From positions 1 to 11,427 of the forward strand of contig CALFMQ010000330.1 in the NCBI GenBank assembly GCA_937879825.1: DNA of 11,427 nucleotides, written 5' to 3'. Position numbers and translations under genes: made by a program. Shown one piece after another: positions 1-7,279 of this stretch (positions are counted from its first letter, which is position 1; each line of letters begins with the position of its first letter). Source of the DNA: an uncultured Phycisphaerales bacterium. GTDB taxonomy: Bacteria > Planctomycetota > Phycisphaerae > Phycisphaerales > UBA1924. The notes beneath the pieces are model-generated. The model was not told where the DNA came from. It searched no databases and saw only the letters and a program-made list of their open reading frames with translations.

Positions 1-368
1 GGCTCCGTCGGCCAACCGCCGTGCGCGAAACCGGGCAGCAACCCCGTCTGCACCAGCACCTGGAACCCGTTGCAGATGCCGATCATCGGCGTACCACGCT
101 CCGCAGCATCGCGCAGCGCATCGTACAAGTGCTCGCGCACCCGCGTGCCGAACACGCGACCCGCGCCGATGTCATCGCCGTACGAGAACCCGCCTGGGAA
201 CCCGATCAGGTCGTACTTCTCGAGCATCCCCGGCTCGCTCATGACGCGATCCAGATGAACCAGATCAACCCGCGCGCCCGCGAGCTCAAACCCGCGCACC
301 ATCTCGGCGTCGCAGTTGATGCCGGCGGAGCGAATCACGATGGCGGTAGGGGAGTGGGGGGTGGTCAT
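1..368 (-). CDS. purQ: Phosphoribosylformylglycinamidine synthase, glutaminase subunit PurQ (C-terminus missing)
   Basis: PurQ is the class I glutamine amidotransferase subunit of FGAM synthase. It hydrolyses glutamine and passes ammonia to PurL in the cytoplasm during purine synthesis. The first 122 residues are present. Visible are the N-terminal strand ending in AGINCDAE (15-22), the oxyanion-region motif GFPGGFSYGDDIGAGR (56-71) and the nucleophile elbow GICNGFQVL with the catalytic Cys at residue 99. The His-Glu part of the triad lies beyond the left edge. The ATG follows the purL stop by three bases (TAATCCATG on the minus strand), so translation is probably coupled to purL. This spacing and the conserved N-terminus fix the start. 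The family is usually about 220-270 residues, so roughly half the protein is missing. Identification is secure. Confidence 0.95.
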   Translation of the reverse strand, partial: MTTPHSPTAIVIRSAGINCDAEMVRGFELAGARVDLVHLDRVMSEPGMLEKYDLIGFPGGFSYGDDIGAGRVFGTRVREHLYDALRDAAERGTPMIGICNGFQVLVQTGLLPGFAHGGWPTE

Positions 369-371
369 GGA

Positions 372-3300
372 TTACCAGTCCAGTGTGCCGAAGAAGGCGT
401 CGCACATGTCGTCGATTGTTGCGCGTGCAACCGGTTTGAGCAGATCATCATCTGCGTAAATGGTGAACGATTCCGACTCTGGCATGACAAGGCCTAGTGA
501 TTTGACTGGAATCAAGTACGGCGAAAGGTGTTCTTCAAGCCACTTGTGATAACCAGGCAAGACTTCGATGATGTACTGGCCGGTTCGTTCGCTGAACAAA
601 AACTGCCTGAGCAGTTCAATGCTGCCGACCTCTGGGTGATCCGCGTACATTTCGATTCCGAGTTTACGGCCACCACCACGGGCGGCGATCATCATCTCGG
701 CCATCGCGACACCGATGCCTCCTTCGGAACAATCGTGCGCCGACAGCACGAGTCCCTTGTCGATGAGATGGGCGACCGCTTTCGCGGTATTGCGGTTGTG
801 CTTGAGAAGATTGCGATCGAACTCGTGACCACCGATGACATATAGAACCGACTCGGGGTGCCCGGAGGGGCATCCCTTTAGATCCATCGTCACGCACTTG
901 CTCACATCCGGCACGATCCCCACGCCCGAGATCAACAGCGTCGGCGGAATCTCAATGAGCCGCCCGTCGTCCGTCCGGAACTGATTGTGGAGAGAGTCCT
1001 TGCCCGAAATGAACGGCGTCCGGTACGCCTTCGCGCCGTCATAACAACCCTCGGCCGCGCGCACGAGCGAGCCCATGTTCTCCGGCTTGTCGCAACTGGG
1101 CCAGCAGAAGTTGTCGAGAATCGCGATCCGCGACGGGTCCGCGCCCACGCACACCAGATTCCGCACGCACTCATCGATCGCGGCCAGCGCCATCAGGTAC
1201 GGATCACCGCCCTTGTTCGGGTCGCCGAGCGCTGTCGCCATGCCGCACGCGATCGCCAGCCCCCGCTTCGATCCGGGCACCGGCTGAATCACCGCCGCAT
1301 CGCCCGGCCCATCACCCAGAGGCCCGACCAGCGGCTTGATAATCGTGTTGCCCTGCACCTCGTGGTCGTACTGCCGCACAATCCAACGCTTCGACGCGAT
1401 ATTCGGATCGGCCAGTAAGTTCAGCAGCGTATTCTCGATGTCGCTCTCTTCAGCGCCCGACGCAGCCGGCTTCACTTTGACCGTCGGCTTCTCCCACTTC
1501 GCCTCGCGCGTCGGCATCGGGATGCCGTCGTGCAGGAACGCCATCGAAAGCCGCCCGACCTCGCCACCGCGGTACTTCAGAATGAGTTCCGCATCATCCG
1601 TCCCGAAGTGCCCGAGGTCCGCCAGTTCCACCTGCTCCTCGTCGCAGATCCGCTGCAACGCGGCGATATTGCCGCTCGGCACCGCCAGCACCATCCGCTC
1701 CTGACTTTCCGAGATCCAGATCTCGTCGTACCGCAGCCCCTCATACTTCAGCGGCGCGCGGTCCAGATGCACCTCCGCGCCGAGTTTCTCCCCCATCTCG
1801 CCCACCGCGCTCGAGAACCCGCCCGCGCCGCAGTCCGTAATCGCGTTATAGAGCGGCCCACCCTTGATGTCTCGCGCCCGCAGAATCGCATCCAGCGTCC
1901 GCTTCTCCTCGATCGCATTGCCGATCTGCACAGCGTGCGAGAACTCATCCGCGTGCGTGTCCGTCAACTCCGCCGACGAGAAGGTCGCGCCGTGAATCCC
2001 GTCGCGCCCCGTCCGCCCGCCCAGCGCGATGATCCGGTCGCCCTTCTTCGCTGCACCTTTGCACAGATGCGCCGGGATCACGCCGATCGAGCCGCAGAAC
2101 ACCAGCGGATTGCCCACATACCGCTCATCGAAGTGCACAGCCCCGTTCACCGTCGGGATGCCCATCCGGTTGCCGTAGTCGCGCACGCCCGCCACAACCT
2201 GCGTCAGAATCCGCTTCGGGTGCAGACACCCGTTCGGAATATCCGCCATGTCGGGGGGCGCGACGCAGAAGATGTCCGTGTTGGCGATCGGCTTGGCGCC
2301 CAAGCCCGTGCCGATGATGTCGCGGATGCACCCGCCCACGCCCGTCGCCGCACCGCCGTACGGCTCGATCGCCGACGGATGATTGTGCGTCTCCACCTTC
2401 ACGCACACGCCGAACTCGTCGTCGAACCGGATGATGCCCGAGTTATCGACAAACACCGAGAGCGTCCAGTCCACGCCGTCGGCGATGAGTTCATTCGTCG
2501 CCGCTGCGACCGTTGACTTCAGCAGGTTGTGAATCGTCACCGACCCATCTGCATTCACGGTGTGACCCGGACGGTTCGACCAGTCGATGACATCGTTATT
2601 AGGCGGCGTCATCCGTACGGTTGACTTGAGCGTCTTGTGCACGCAGTGCTCGGACCATGTCTGCGCGAGCGTCTCCAGTTCCACATCCGTCGGCTCTCGG
2701 CCCTGCTCGCGATAGTACGATTGAATCGCGCACATCTCGTCGAGCGACAGGAACAGATGCCCCTCGCGCGATAATGTCCTGAGCGCCTCATCGCCGAGCG
2801 TCGTGATCGTCACATGCCGCACCGTGCTCTCGGAGCCGGGGAACACCGCCAGATGCTCCGGGCAGTGCGGGGCATGATGAACGGCCTCGATCACCGGGTT
2901 CGCCAGGAATCGCGACGCGATCTCCGCCGCCTGCTTCTCGCCGATGCCCGCCACATCGAACCGCTTCCCCGTCGATACGCGGCACTCGACGCCCGTCAGT
3001 TCCAGAATCGTCGCCCGCACCGTCTGCGCGACCGGGTCCATCACGCCGGGCAGCGGATGAACCTCGATCGTCCGCTCGCCCGCCCGCGAACCCGACGCCC
3101 CGACGATCGAGGTCTCCAGCACCGAGTTCGTCAGCAACCGCGCCCGGACCCGCTCCACATCCGCGTCGCTCAAGGCGCCCTCGATCAGATACACCAGCGC
3201 CGAGCGCACCGCGCCCGCGCGAACACCGATCGACGCCGCCTGCTTCCGCAGCGCATCGCCACGCGGATCCCCCGCGCGTTCATGCGGCCGCACCTCGATG

Positions 3301-3380
3301 CGCACAAGGCGCACCGGATCGCTTCCAGTTTCTCGTTCTCGCAAAGGTGAGCCAGTGGGGGCCATCGGGGGGGACGTCAT
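372..3380 (-). CDS. purL: FGAM synthase subunit PurL with two fused N-terminal PurS-like domains
   Basis: This is the synthetase subunit that converts FGAR, ATP and ammonia to FGAM. At 1002 residues it is longer than small-type PurL (about 740) and shorter than the large single-chain enzyme (about 1300). Two PurS-like segments lie at about 24-95 and 104-175. The second holds PGVMDPVAQTVR, STGKRFDV and FLANPVIEAV; the first has the parallel DPRGDALRK and LLTNSVLETS. The PurL core follows: TWSEHC (241-246, with the family's conserved His), ETHNHPSAIEPYGGAATG (330-347), GGRTGRDGIHGATFSS (454-469), DCGAGGFSSAVGEMGEKLG (517-534), SGKDS (792-796) and HDCSEGGIG (882-890), i.e. two AIRS-type halves. 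The glutaminase is the separate downstream purQ. The ATG chosen leaves a ~22-residue non-conserved tail, so a later start is possible. The C-terminal ~165 codons have unusually low GC. Confidence 0.95.
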   Translation of the reverse strand: MTSPPMAPTGSPLRERETGSDPVRLVRIEVRPHERAGDPRGDALRKQAASIGVRAGAVRSALVYLIEGALSDADVERVRARLLTNSVLETSIVGASGSRAGERTIEVHPLPGVMDPVAQTVRATILELTGVECRVSTGKRFDVAGIGEKQAAEIASRFLANPVIEAVHHAPHCPEHLAVFPGSESTVRHVTITTLGDEALRTLSREGHLFLSLDEMCAIQSYYREQGREPTDVELETLAQTWSEHCVHKTLKSTVRMTPPNNDVIDWSNRPGHTVNADGSVTIHNLLKSTVAAATNELIADGVDWTLSVFVDNSGIIRFDDEFGVCVKVETHNHPSAIEPYGGAATGVGGCIRDIIGTGLGAKPIANTDIFCVAPPDMADIPNGCLHPKRILTQVVAGVRDYGNRMGIPTVNGAVHFDERYVGNPLVFCGSIGVIPAHLCKGAAKKGDRIIALGGRTGRDGIHGATFSSAELTDTHADEFSHAVQIGNAIEEKRTLDAILRARDIKGGPLYNAITDCGAGGFSSAVGEMGEKLGAEVHLDRAPLKYEGLRYDEIWISESQERMVLAVPSGNIAALQRICDEEQVELADLGHFGTDDAELILKYRGGEVGRLSMAFLHDGIPMPTREAKWEKPTVKVKPAASGAEESDIENTLLNLLADPNIASKRWIVRQYDHEVQGNTIIKPLVGPLGDGPGDAAVIQPVPGSKRGLAIACGMATALGDPNKGGDPYLMALAAIDECVRNLVCVGADPSRIAILDNFCWPSCDKPENMGSLVRAAEGCYDGAKAYRTPFISGKDSLHNQFRTDDGRLIEIPPTLLISGVGIVPDVSKCVTMDLKGCPSGHPESVLYVIGGHEFDRNLLKHNRNTAKAVAHLIDKGLVLSAHDCSEGGIGVAMAEMMIAARGGGRKLGIEMYADHPEVGSIELLRQFLFSERTGQYIIEVLPGYHKWLEEHLSPYLIPVKSLGLVMPESESFTIYADDDLLKPVARATIDDMCDAFFGTLDW

Positions 3381-3436
3381 GCGCCAATCCTAGCAGCGCA
3401 CGCCACCAGCAATGGCCGAGCGCGTACACTCCGCGT

Positions 3437-3910
3437 GTGAATGCGGCCCAACAACTCGACACCGTCCTGCTCTACACCGACGGCGCCTGCTCAGGGAACC
3501 CCGGACCCGGTGGGTGGGCGTTCATCCTCAAGCACCCCGCCTCCGCCAAAGAGGTCGAGGGTGTCGGCGCCGAACTCGAGACCACCAACAACCGCATGGA
3601 ACTGATGGCGGTCATCGCGGGGCTCGAGGCCGTCAAGCGACCCTGCCGCGTCGAGATCTACTCCGACTCGCAGTATGTCCTCAAGGGGCTCAAGGAGTGG
3701 ATGGACCAGTGGATCAAACGCGGCTGGCGCACGGCGTCCAAACAACCGGTCAAGAACCAGGATTTATGGGAGCAACTCGATGCGCTCCGCAAAACGCACG
3801 AACTCAGCTTCCATTGGATTCGCGGGCACAACGAGCACCCCGAGAACGAACGATGCGACCGGATGGCCGTCGCCGCCCGTGAGGCCCTCGTCCAGGGCAT
3901 GCGCCCATAA
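3437..3910 (+). CDS. rnhA: Ribonuclease HI
   Basis: RNase HI cuts the RNA strand of RNA-DNA hybrids, clearing R-loops and primers in the cytoplasm. From the GTG start the protein has 157 residues, the usual size for the bacterial enzyme. All four metal-binding acidic residues are visible: Asp15 (YTDGACSGNPGPGGW), Glu55 (TTNNRMEL), Asp77 (YSDSQYV) and Asp141 (NERCDRMA). The flexible-loop His131 is in IRGHNEHPEN. The basic handle region includes KEWMDQWIKRGWRT. An in-frame ATG at 3347 would add 30 unconserved residues and overlap purL, so GTG at 3437 is preferred; it places the TDG motif as in E. coli RnhA. No Shine-Dalgarno site precedes it. It diverges from purL across 56 bases. Function is secure, the start somewhat less so. 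Confidence 0.95.
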   Translation: MNAAQQLDTVLLYTDGACSGNPGPGGWAFILKHPASAKEVEGVGAELETTNNRMELMAVIAGLEAVKRPCRVEIYSDSQYVLKGLKEWMDQWIKRGWRTASKQPVKNQDLWEQLDALRKTHELSFHWIRGHNEHPENERCDRMAVAAREALVQGMRP

Positions 3911-4009
3911 CACGCCCGATCTCCCCCAGACGGCGCAGACCCAACGGCAGGACCGACTTTGCGCAACCGAGCCGCGCTCAGTTCCGCCGCGCCATCGCAT
4001 GATTCCAGC

Positions 4010-4414
4010 ATGAAACGACGCCGTGGGGTGAGAATGGCGTTCCTCATGCTCGGCCTGTGCTCCGGGCTTGCAGGACTGGCGGCCGGACAAGAGCGCATCA
4101 CCGCGATCTTGCACGGCATCGGCGCGAAGATTCCCTTCGCCACGGTCGAGTCGCCGGGAATCGTGCCGGGTGAAGCCCAGTTCGATCCTCAGGTCATGCT
4201 CGCAACGCTCCCGATCTCGACGGGACTTTCCCAGCACGCGTCGCAATCGAGGAAGCCCGAGCCGGGCGTGGTCATCTTCGGGCCCGGCGGCAACGGGCCG
4301 GACGTCGATATGTCCAAGATGAGACCGAACGCCGATCGACTCGAACGCCCGCCGGTCAAGGAGTCCTCGCTCGTGCAGGTCCGCGACACGGACGAAATCA
4401 GCGGTCGTCGCTGA
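4010..4414 (+). CDS. Small secreted protein of unknown function
   Basis: I do not recognise this family. From the ATG at 4010 it encodes 134 residues. The N-terminus is a standard Sec signal peptide: MKRRR, a hydrophobic core (about residues 9-24), then GLAAGQ with likely signal peptidase I cleavage near residue 26. The mature part of about 108 residues is rich in Pro and Gly, with stretches such as VVIFGPGGNGPDVDMSKM, has no cysteine, and shows no enzyme motif. An in-frame ATG at 3959 would bury the signal peptide behind 17 extra residues, so it was not used. It lies 99 bases after rnhA on the same strand, and its last 17 bases overlap the end of convergent thyX. The signal peptide and GC-rich codons argue for a real gene, but without homologues this stays a hypothesis. 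Confidence 0.6.
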   Translation: MKRRRGVRMAFLMLGLCSGLAGLAAGQERITAILHGIGAKIPFATVESPGIVPGEAQFDPQVMLATLPISTGLSQHASQSRKPEPGVVIFGPGGNGPDVDMSKMRPNADRLERPPVKESSLVQVRDTDEISGRR

Positions 4415-5336
4415 TCCCGAGCCGGGCTCGCTTGTCCTGCCACTCCCGCTGCTCGCGCGAGTTCGTCGTCTCAATCTCCGGGCTTCCGTTGCGGATCGCA
4501 TCGATCTCGAGCCGCGTCAGGTGCATGCCCTCGAGCATGTAGTCCCGGAACGCCTCGACAGCCACCGGCACGATCGGCTCGATCAGCGCCAGCATCGCCC
4601 GCGCATACTCCCGAATCTCCAGCTGCGCATGCGCATCCAGACGCAGATTCAGGAAGTGCAGGATGTTGTGCAGATCGCACTTCCAGTACCACTCCGTATA
4701 CAGATTCACAGGCAGCCCCGCCCGCGCCAGTTCCCTCGTCACGCCCTGCTCGGTGAGCGAGACATACTCCTTGTAGTGCTCCTCGGCGCGAGTCAGGTAG
4801 TCCAGGAACTGCTGCGCTGTCGCCGCGTCGATCGACTCCTCCCCGCCCTGGCGGTTCGTCTTCGATTGCTTGCGCACCGCGTCCACAGTCGGGTGGTAGA
4901 ACCGGTCCGGCATGATCGAATACCGCCCCGAATACTCGTTCACATTCGCGGTGCGATGGCGAATCCACTGCCGCGCGATGAAGATCGGCATCGAGCAATG
5001 AAACTTGAACTCCACCATCTCGAAGGGCGTGGTGTGCCGATGCCGCATGAGATACCGGATCAGGCCCCGGTCCTCGCTCACCTTCTTCGTCCCCACGCCG
5101 TACGACACCCGCGCCGCCTGCACGATCGCCCCGTCCGCGGTCGGCGCTTCGCCGCTCCCCGGCTCCACCGCCACCATCCGCGGCATCGCGTCCACCAGCG
5201 CCACGAACCCGTGGTCCAGCACCCGCACCTCGCGCCGGAGATCGCCCCCCATCACATCCCGGAGTTCGTACCCCTCCTCCGGCTTTACTCGCAGATACGC
5301 CTCGGTGATGACACCACCCGGCTTCGGCTCGATCAT
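4398..5336 (-). CDS. thyX: Flavin-dependent thymidylate synthase ThyX
   Basis: ThyX makes dTMP from dUMP with methylene-tetrahydrofolate as carbon donor and FAD/NADPH as reductant, replacing the unrelated ThyA. The 312-residue protein shows the family signature RHR-x7-S at 126-136 (RHRTANVNEYS), followed by GRYSIMPDRFY. Also visible are the upstream DHGFVALVD, VQAARVSYG and RHRHTTPFEMVEFKF segments (FAD/dUMP site), and the C-terminal ELARAGLPVNLYTEWYWKCD and LRLDAHAQLEIREYA region. The length fits the ~300-residue alphaproteobacterial-like group rather than the ~220-residue Thermotoga type. The start is fixed by a strong GGAGGT five bases upstream. The gene is probably transcribed alone, because a terminator separates it from the membrane-protein pair upstream. 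Its stop lies inside the end of the convergent secreted-protein gene. No thyA is seen in this window. Confidence 0.97.
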   Translation of the reverse strand: MIEPKPGGVITEAYLRVKPEEGYELRDVMGGDLRREVRVLDHGFVALVDAMPRMVAVEPGSGEAPTADGAIVQAARVSYGVGTKKVSEDRGLIRYLMRHRHTTPFEMVEFKFHCSMPIFIARQWIRHRTANVNEYSGRYSIMPDRFYHPTVDAVRKQSKTNRQGGEESIDAATAQQFLDYLTRAEEHYKEYVSLTEQGVTRELARAGLPVNLYTEWYWKCDLHNILHFLNLRLDAHAQLEIREYARAMLALIEPIVPVAVEAFRDYMLEGMHLTRLEIDAIRNGSPEIETTNSREQREWQDKRARLGISDDR

Positions 5337-5341
5337 GGGCT

Positions 5342-5347
5342 ACCTCC
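5342..5347 (-). promoter_or_regulatory. Ribosome binding site of thyX
   Basis: The minus strand reads GGAGGT, then AGCCC, then ATG: a near-perfect Shine-Dalgarno sequence at five-base spacing. It decides the thyX start and is the best such site in the window; most other genes here have weak or no recognisable sites. Confidence 0.85.
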
Positions 5348-5392
5348 GTGTCCCGTGGTCAGTTGGAGCACCAGAGTAAAGCCCAAATGAAA

Positions 5393-5418
5393 ACGCCCCC
5401 CGAATCGTCGGGAGGCGT
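5393..5418 (-). terminator. Intrinsic terminator after the membrane-protein pair
   Basis: On the minus strand the transcript folds into an 11-pair stem (ACGCCUCCCGA with UCGGGGGGCGU, one G-U pair) closed by a four-base loop CGAU. It is followed by UUU, C, A, UUU. It starts 37 bases after the stop of the upstream membrane protein and ends before the thyX leader, which is where a terminator is expected. Read on the plus strand the hairpin has a C-A mismatch and no T-run, so it acts in one direction only. Confidence 0.65.
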
Positions 5419-5455
5419 CAGGTTATCCACATCGTTGCCGACAGGGTGCGCCAGA

Positions 5456-6316
5456 TTATCCCGCCGCAGCCGGCTTCTTCTTCGCTTTCGGGTCCGCGCG
5501 GTTCGCGCAAGCGTTCATCCCGGAGAACCCGCCGCCCGCCTGGATCACCGCCCCAGTCGCCGCGATCACCGCCGCGAGCACCGGCACCAGCAACGGCTTG
5601 GACTCCAATCCCTGAAGCAGCGATGGCCGCCACGACTCAACGTGCACCAGCGCCGCCAGCCCGCCGACCGTCAGGAGCGTCGCGCCGCCCACGGTTGTCA
5701 GCGCGATCACAACGGTGCGGAACGCGGTAAACGCCAGCATCCCCGCGACGATCAATCCGATCAGCGCGCCGTAATGATGGTCCTCCGCCGGGTACCCCAG
5801 CGCGGTCCACACATTGGCGCCAAGGAACGCGCCCGCAAGCCCGCCGAACAGCGCCACCGAATACCGCAGCATGGGCCAGGCCAGCACCACAAAGAGCACC
5901 GCCATGCACGACGCAACAACGGTCGTCTCACCGATGCGCGAGCCAACGGTCAGCCCCGCCCACACACCCAGCATGCCGGCCAGCGCCAGAATCACCGTCT
6001 TGTGCCACTTGTACCCGTGAATCACGCACAGCAGACCAATCGTCACGAAGATCGCGGCCCAGACAACGTTGATCTGCGTCACCATTTCGGTCAGCGCATC
6101 GGGATGATTCAGAAAGTCGAGTTTGGTACGCAGCGTCTGGTTCAGCACATGGATGGCGTTCTCGCCCGTGTCCGCGAGCATCGTGCCCGTCTCCCGCGCC
6201 GCGCGGTCCACGGTCTCGCTCGTGTTCGACGCTCCCGACCCGCCGCCCATCGTGATGGAGTTGGCGCTGTCGCCGTACTGACCAAGGATCGGAACCAACG
6301 CGCGGATGATGATCAT
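5456..6316 (-). CDS. Multi-pass membrane protein with repeated two-helix units (second of pair)
   Basis: I do not recognise a named family with certainty; the pattern resembles TMEM198/DUF4203-type membrane proteins. The 286 residues comprise a polar N-terminal part (about 15-80, Ser/Thr/Gly-rich then helical) and seven likely membrane segments at about 84-100, 106-125, 131-148, 152-171, 181-198, 200-224 and 241-260. A basic residue followed by a Gly-rich helix recurs at Lys106 (KTVILALAGMLGVWAG), Arg151 (RYSVALFGGLAGAFLG) and Arg200 (RTVVIALTTVGGATLL), 45 and 49 residues apart. The tail is basic (KAKKKP). It lies 31 bases after the other membrane gene, so the two form an operon, closed by the terminator downstream. 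A small ion-conducting or structural membrane role is possible, but no functional residue is visible. Real gene: fairly sure; function: unknown. Confidence 0.75.
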   Translation of the reverse strand: MIIIRALVPILGQYGDSANSITMGGGSGASNTSETVDRAARETGTMLADTGENAIHVLNQTLRTKLDFLNHPDALTEMVTQINVVWAAIFVTIGLLCVIHGYKWHKTVILALAGMLGVWAGLTVGSRIGETTVVASCMAVLFVVLAWPMLRYSVALFGGLAGAFLGANVWTALGYPAEDHHYGALIGLIVAGMLAFTAFRTVVIALTTVGGATLLTVGGLAALVHVESWRPSLLQGLESKPLLVPVLAAVIAATGAVIQAGGGFSGMNACANRADPKAKKKPAAAG

Positions 6317-6347
6317 GACTGAGGTCCTGTCTGGAGAACTGGAATCT

Positions 6348-7202
6348 TCAGTCGTCGTTATCGGCAGGTTTCTTGTGACCCATAAACTGGACCTTCATCC
6401 CGACGGCCGATAACACAATCCAGACCATCACATACACCGGAATCGGCAATCTCGGCGCTTCGATCGCCACCGCCGAGGCCAGCCACAGCGCCGACGCCAT
6501 CACCACCGCCGAACCGATCGTCGCCGTCAGAATCGCCGCCGACCGCTTGGGCGCGAAGAACCCCAGCACCCCGCCGAGCCCCAATCCCAGCAGCGTCGAA
6601 CTCACAAGTTTCAGCCGGTCCTCGCCGGGAATCTCGCGCCACATGCGGGACGCTTCGTCGCCGAGATGACCCGCAAACGCCCGCACCCGTTCCATCGCCC
6701 GCTCCTCGCTCGGGCTCAGTTCGTCTGGCGCGGGCGGCCCGACACCGATGATCTCGTCCGCAATCGCCTCGCCTTCGATCGGCACACCCGACAGGAACAT
6801 CTCCTCAAGCGACAGCGGATCCTCCGCCGGCTTGGGCATCGTAATCCCCACGACCACGACGCAAACGCCCGCCCCCAGCGAAGCGCCGATCAACGCGAGC
6901 CACATCGCGATCGCGAATCGGAACGCCACGAATGAAACCACACCGCCGAACGCGGCGCCGATCACAATCGCCGCGACCACCGGAATCCCCGTCGAAACCA
7001 GCGGCAGCAACAGGTGCGCCGCCAATGCGCCACCCGCCATCCCCACGATCACGAACGCCATCCGAAGCACATGCCGACCCGCCAGCCACATCACGACTCC
7101 CGCGAGCATCGCCGCCACCACGACCGCATGCGTCGAGAATGGAAGCGTGTCCAGTCCTCGCTGCACCGCGTCCTGAATGGGCTGCTGGATACTCGGGTCC
7201 AT
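6348..7202 (-). CDS. Multi-pass membrane protein with repeated two-helix units and acidic insert (first of pair)
   Basis: This protein of 284 residues has unknown function and is likely a paralogue of its downstream neighbour. Seven membrane segments are likely at about 24-42, 47-68, 73-93, 96-120, 200-217, 222-245 and 253-272. The basic-residue plus Gly-rich helix pattern recurs at Arg47 (RMAFVIVGMAGGALAA), Arg95 (RFAIAMWLALIGASLGAG) and Arg220 (RSAAILTATIGSAVVMA). The first two are 48 residues apart, as in the partner. Between the fourth and fifth helices sits a soluble, acidic insert (about 121-199) with PKPAEDPLSLEEMF and PSEERAMERVRAF. The ATG has no clear Shine-Dalgarno site. It faces pheA across a 163-base region, and a TATAGT box at 7280-7285 may be part of its promoter. 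It could be a TMEM198/DUF4203-like protein; this is from pattern only. Confidence 0.75.
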   Translation of the reverse strand: MDPSIQQPIQDAVQRGLDTLPFSTHAVVVAAMLAGVVMWLAGRHVLRMAFVIVGMAGGALAAHLLLPLVSTGIPVVAAIVIGAAFGGVVSFVAFRFAIAMWLALIGASLGAGVCVVVVGITMPKPAEDPLSLEEMFLSGVPIEGEAIADEIIGVGPPAPDELSPSEERAMERVRAFAGHLGDEASRMWREIPGEDRLKLVSSTLLGLGLGGVLGFFAPKRSAAILTATIGSAVVMASALWLASAVAIEAPRLPIPVYVMVWIVLSAVGMKVQFMGHKKPADNDD

Positions 7203-7236
7203 GGTTGGCTCAGTATGCGGGGTTGCCGGTGCGTGT

Positions 7237-7275
7237 GGGGAGGGAAGGGGTGGGGGGATGAGGGGAATGAGGGGG
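7237..7275 (+). repeat. G-run tract with G-quadruplex potential
   Basis: Six runs of three to six G (7237-7240, 7242-7244, 7247-7250, 7252-7257, 7262-7265, 7271-7275) are separated by one to five bases, nearly all A or T. The tract satisfies the usual four-run G-quadruplex pattern on the plus strand. It sits in the shared upstream region of pheA and the divergent membrane pair, where it would be C-rich in the membrane-pair leader RNA. Whether it folds or regulates is unknown. Confidence 0.6.
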
Positions 7276-7279
7276 TGGA

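Noticed and set aside
1530..2516. Long plus-strand open frame opposite purL (328 codons)
   Set aside because: It lies wholly antisense to well-conserved purL sequence. Its product is dominated by Arg, His and Pro with no domain, as expected for a shadow frame in GC-rich DNA.
3347..3436. Upstream in-frame ATG extension of rnhA
   Set aside because: The 30 added residues are unlike RNase HI, overlap the purL start, and would place the catalytic Asp far from its usual position near residue 10.
4521..5390. Plus-strand open frame opposite thyX (289 codons)
   Set aside because: Arg/His/Leu-rich shadow of a secure gene; no motif and no ribosome site.
5348..6322. Plus-strand open frame opposite the second membrane protein (324 codons)
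   Set aside because: Extremely rich in Arg, His and Gln without hydrophobic core. The opposite strand gives an orderly seven-helix protein in an operon with a terminator, which is the better reading.
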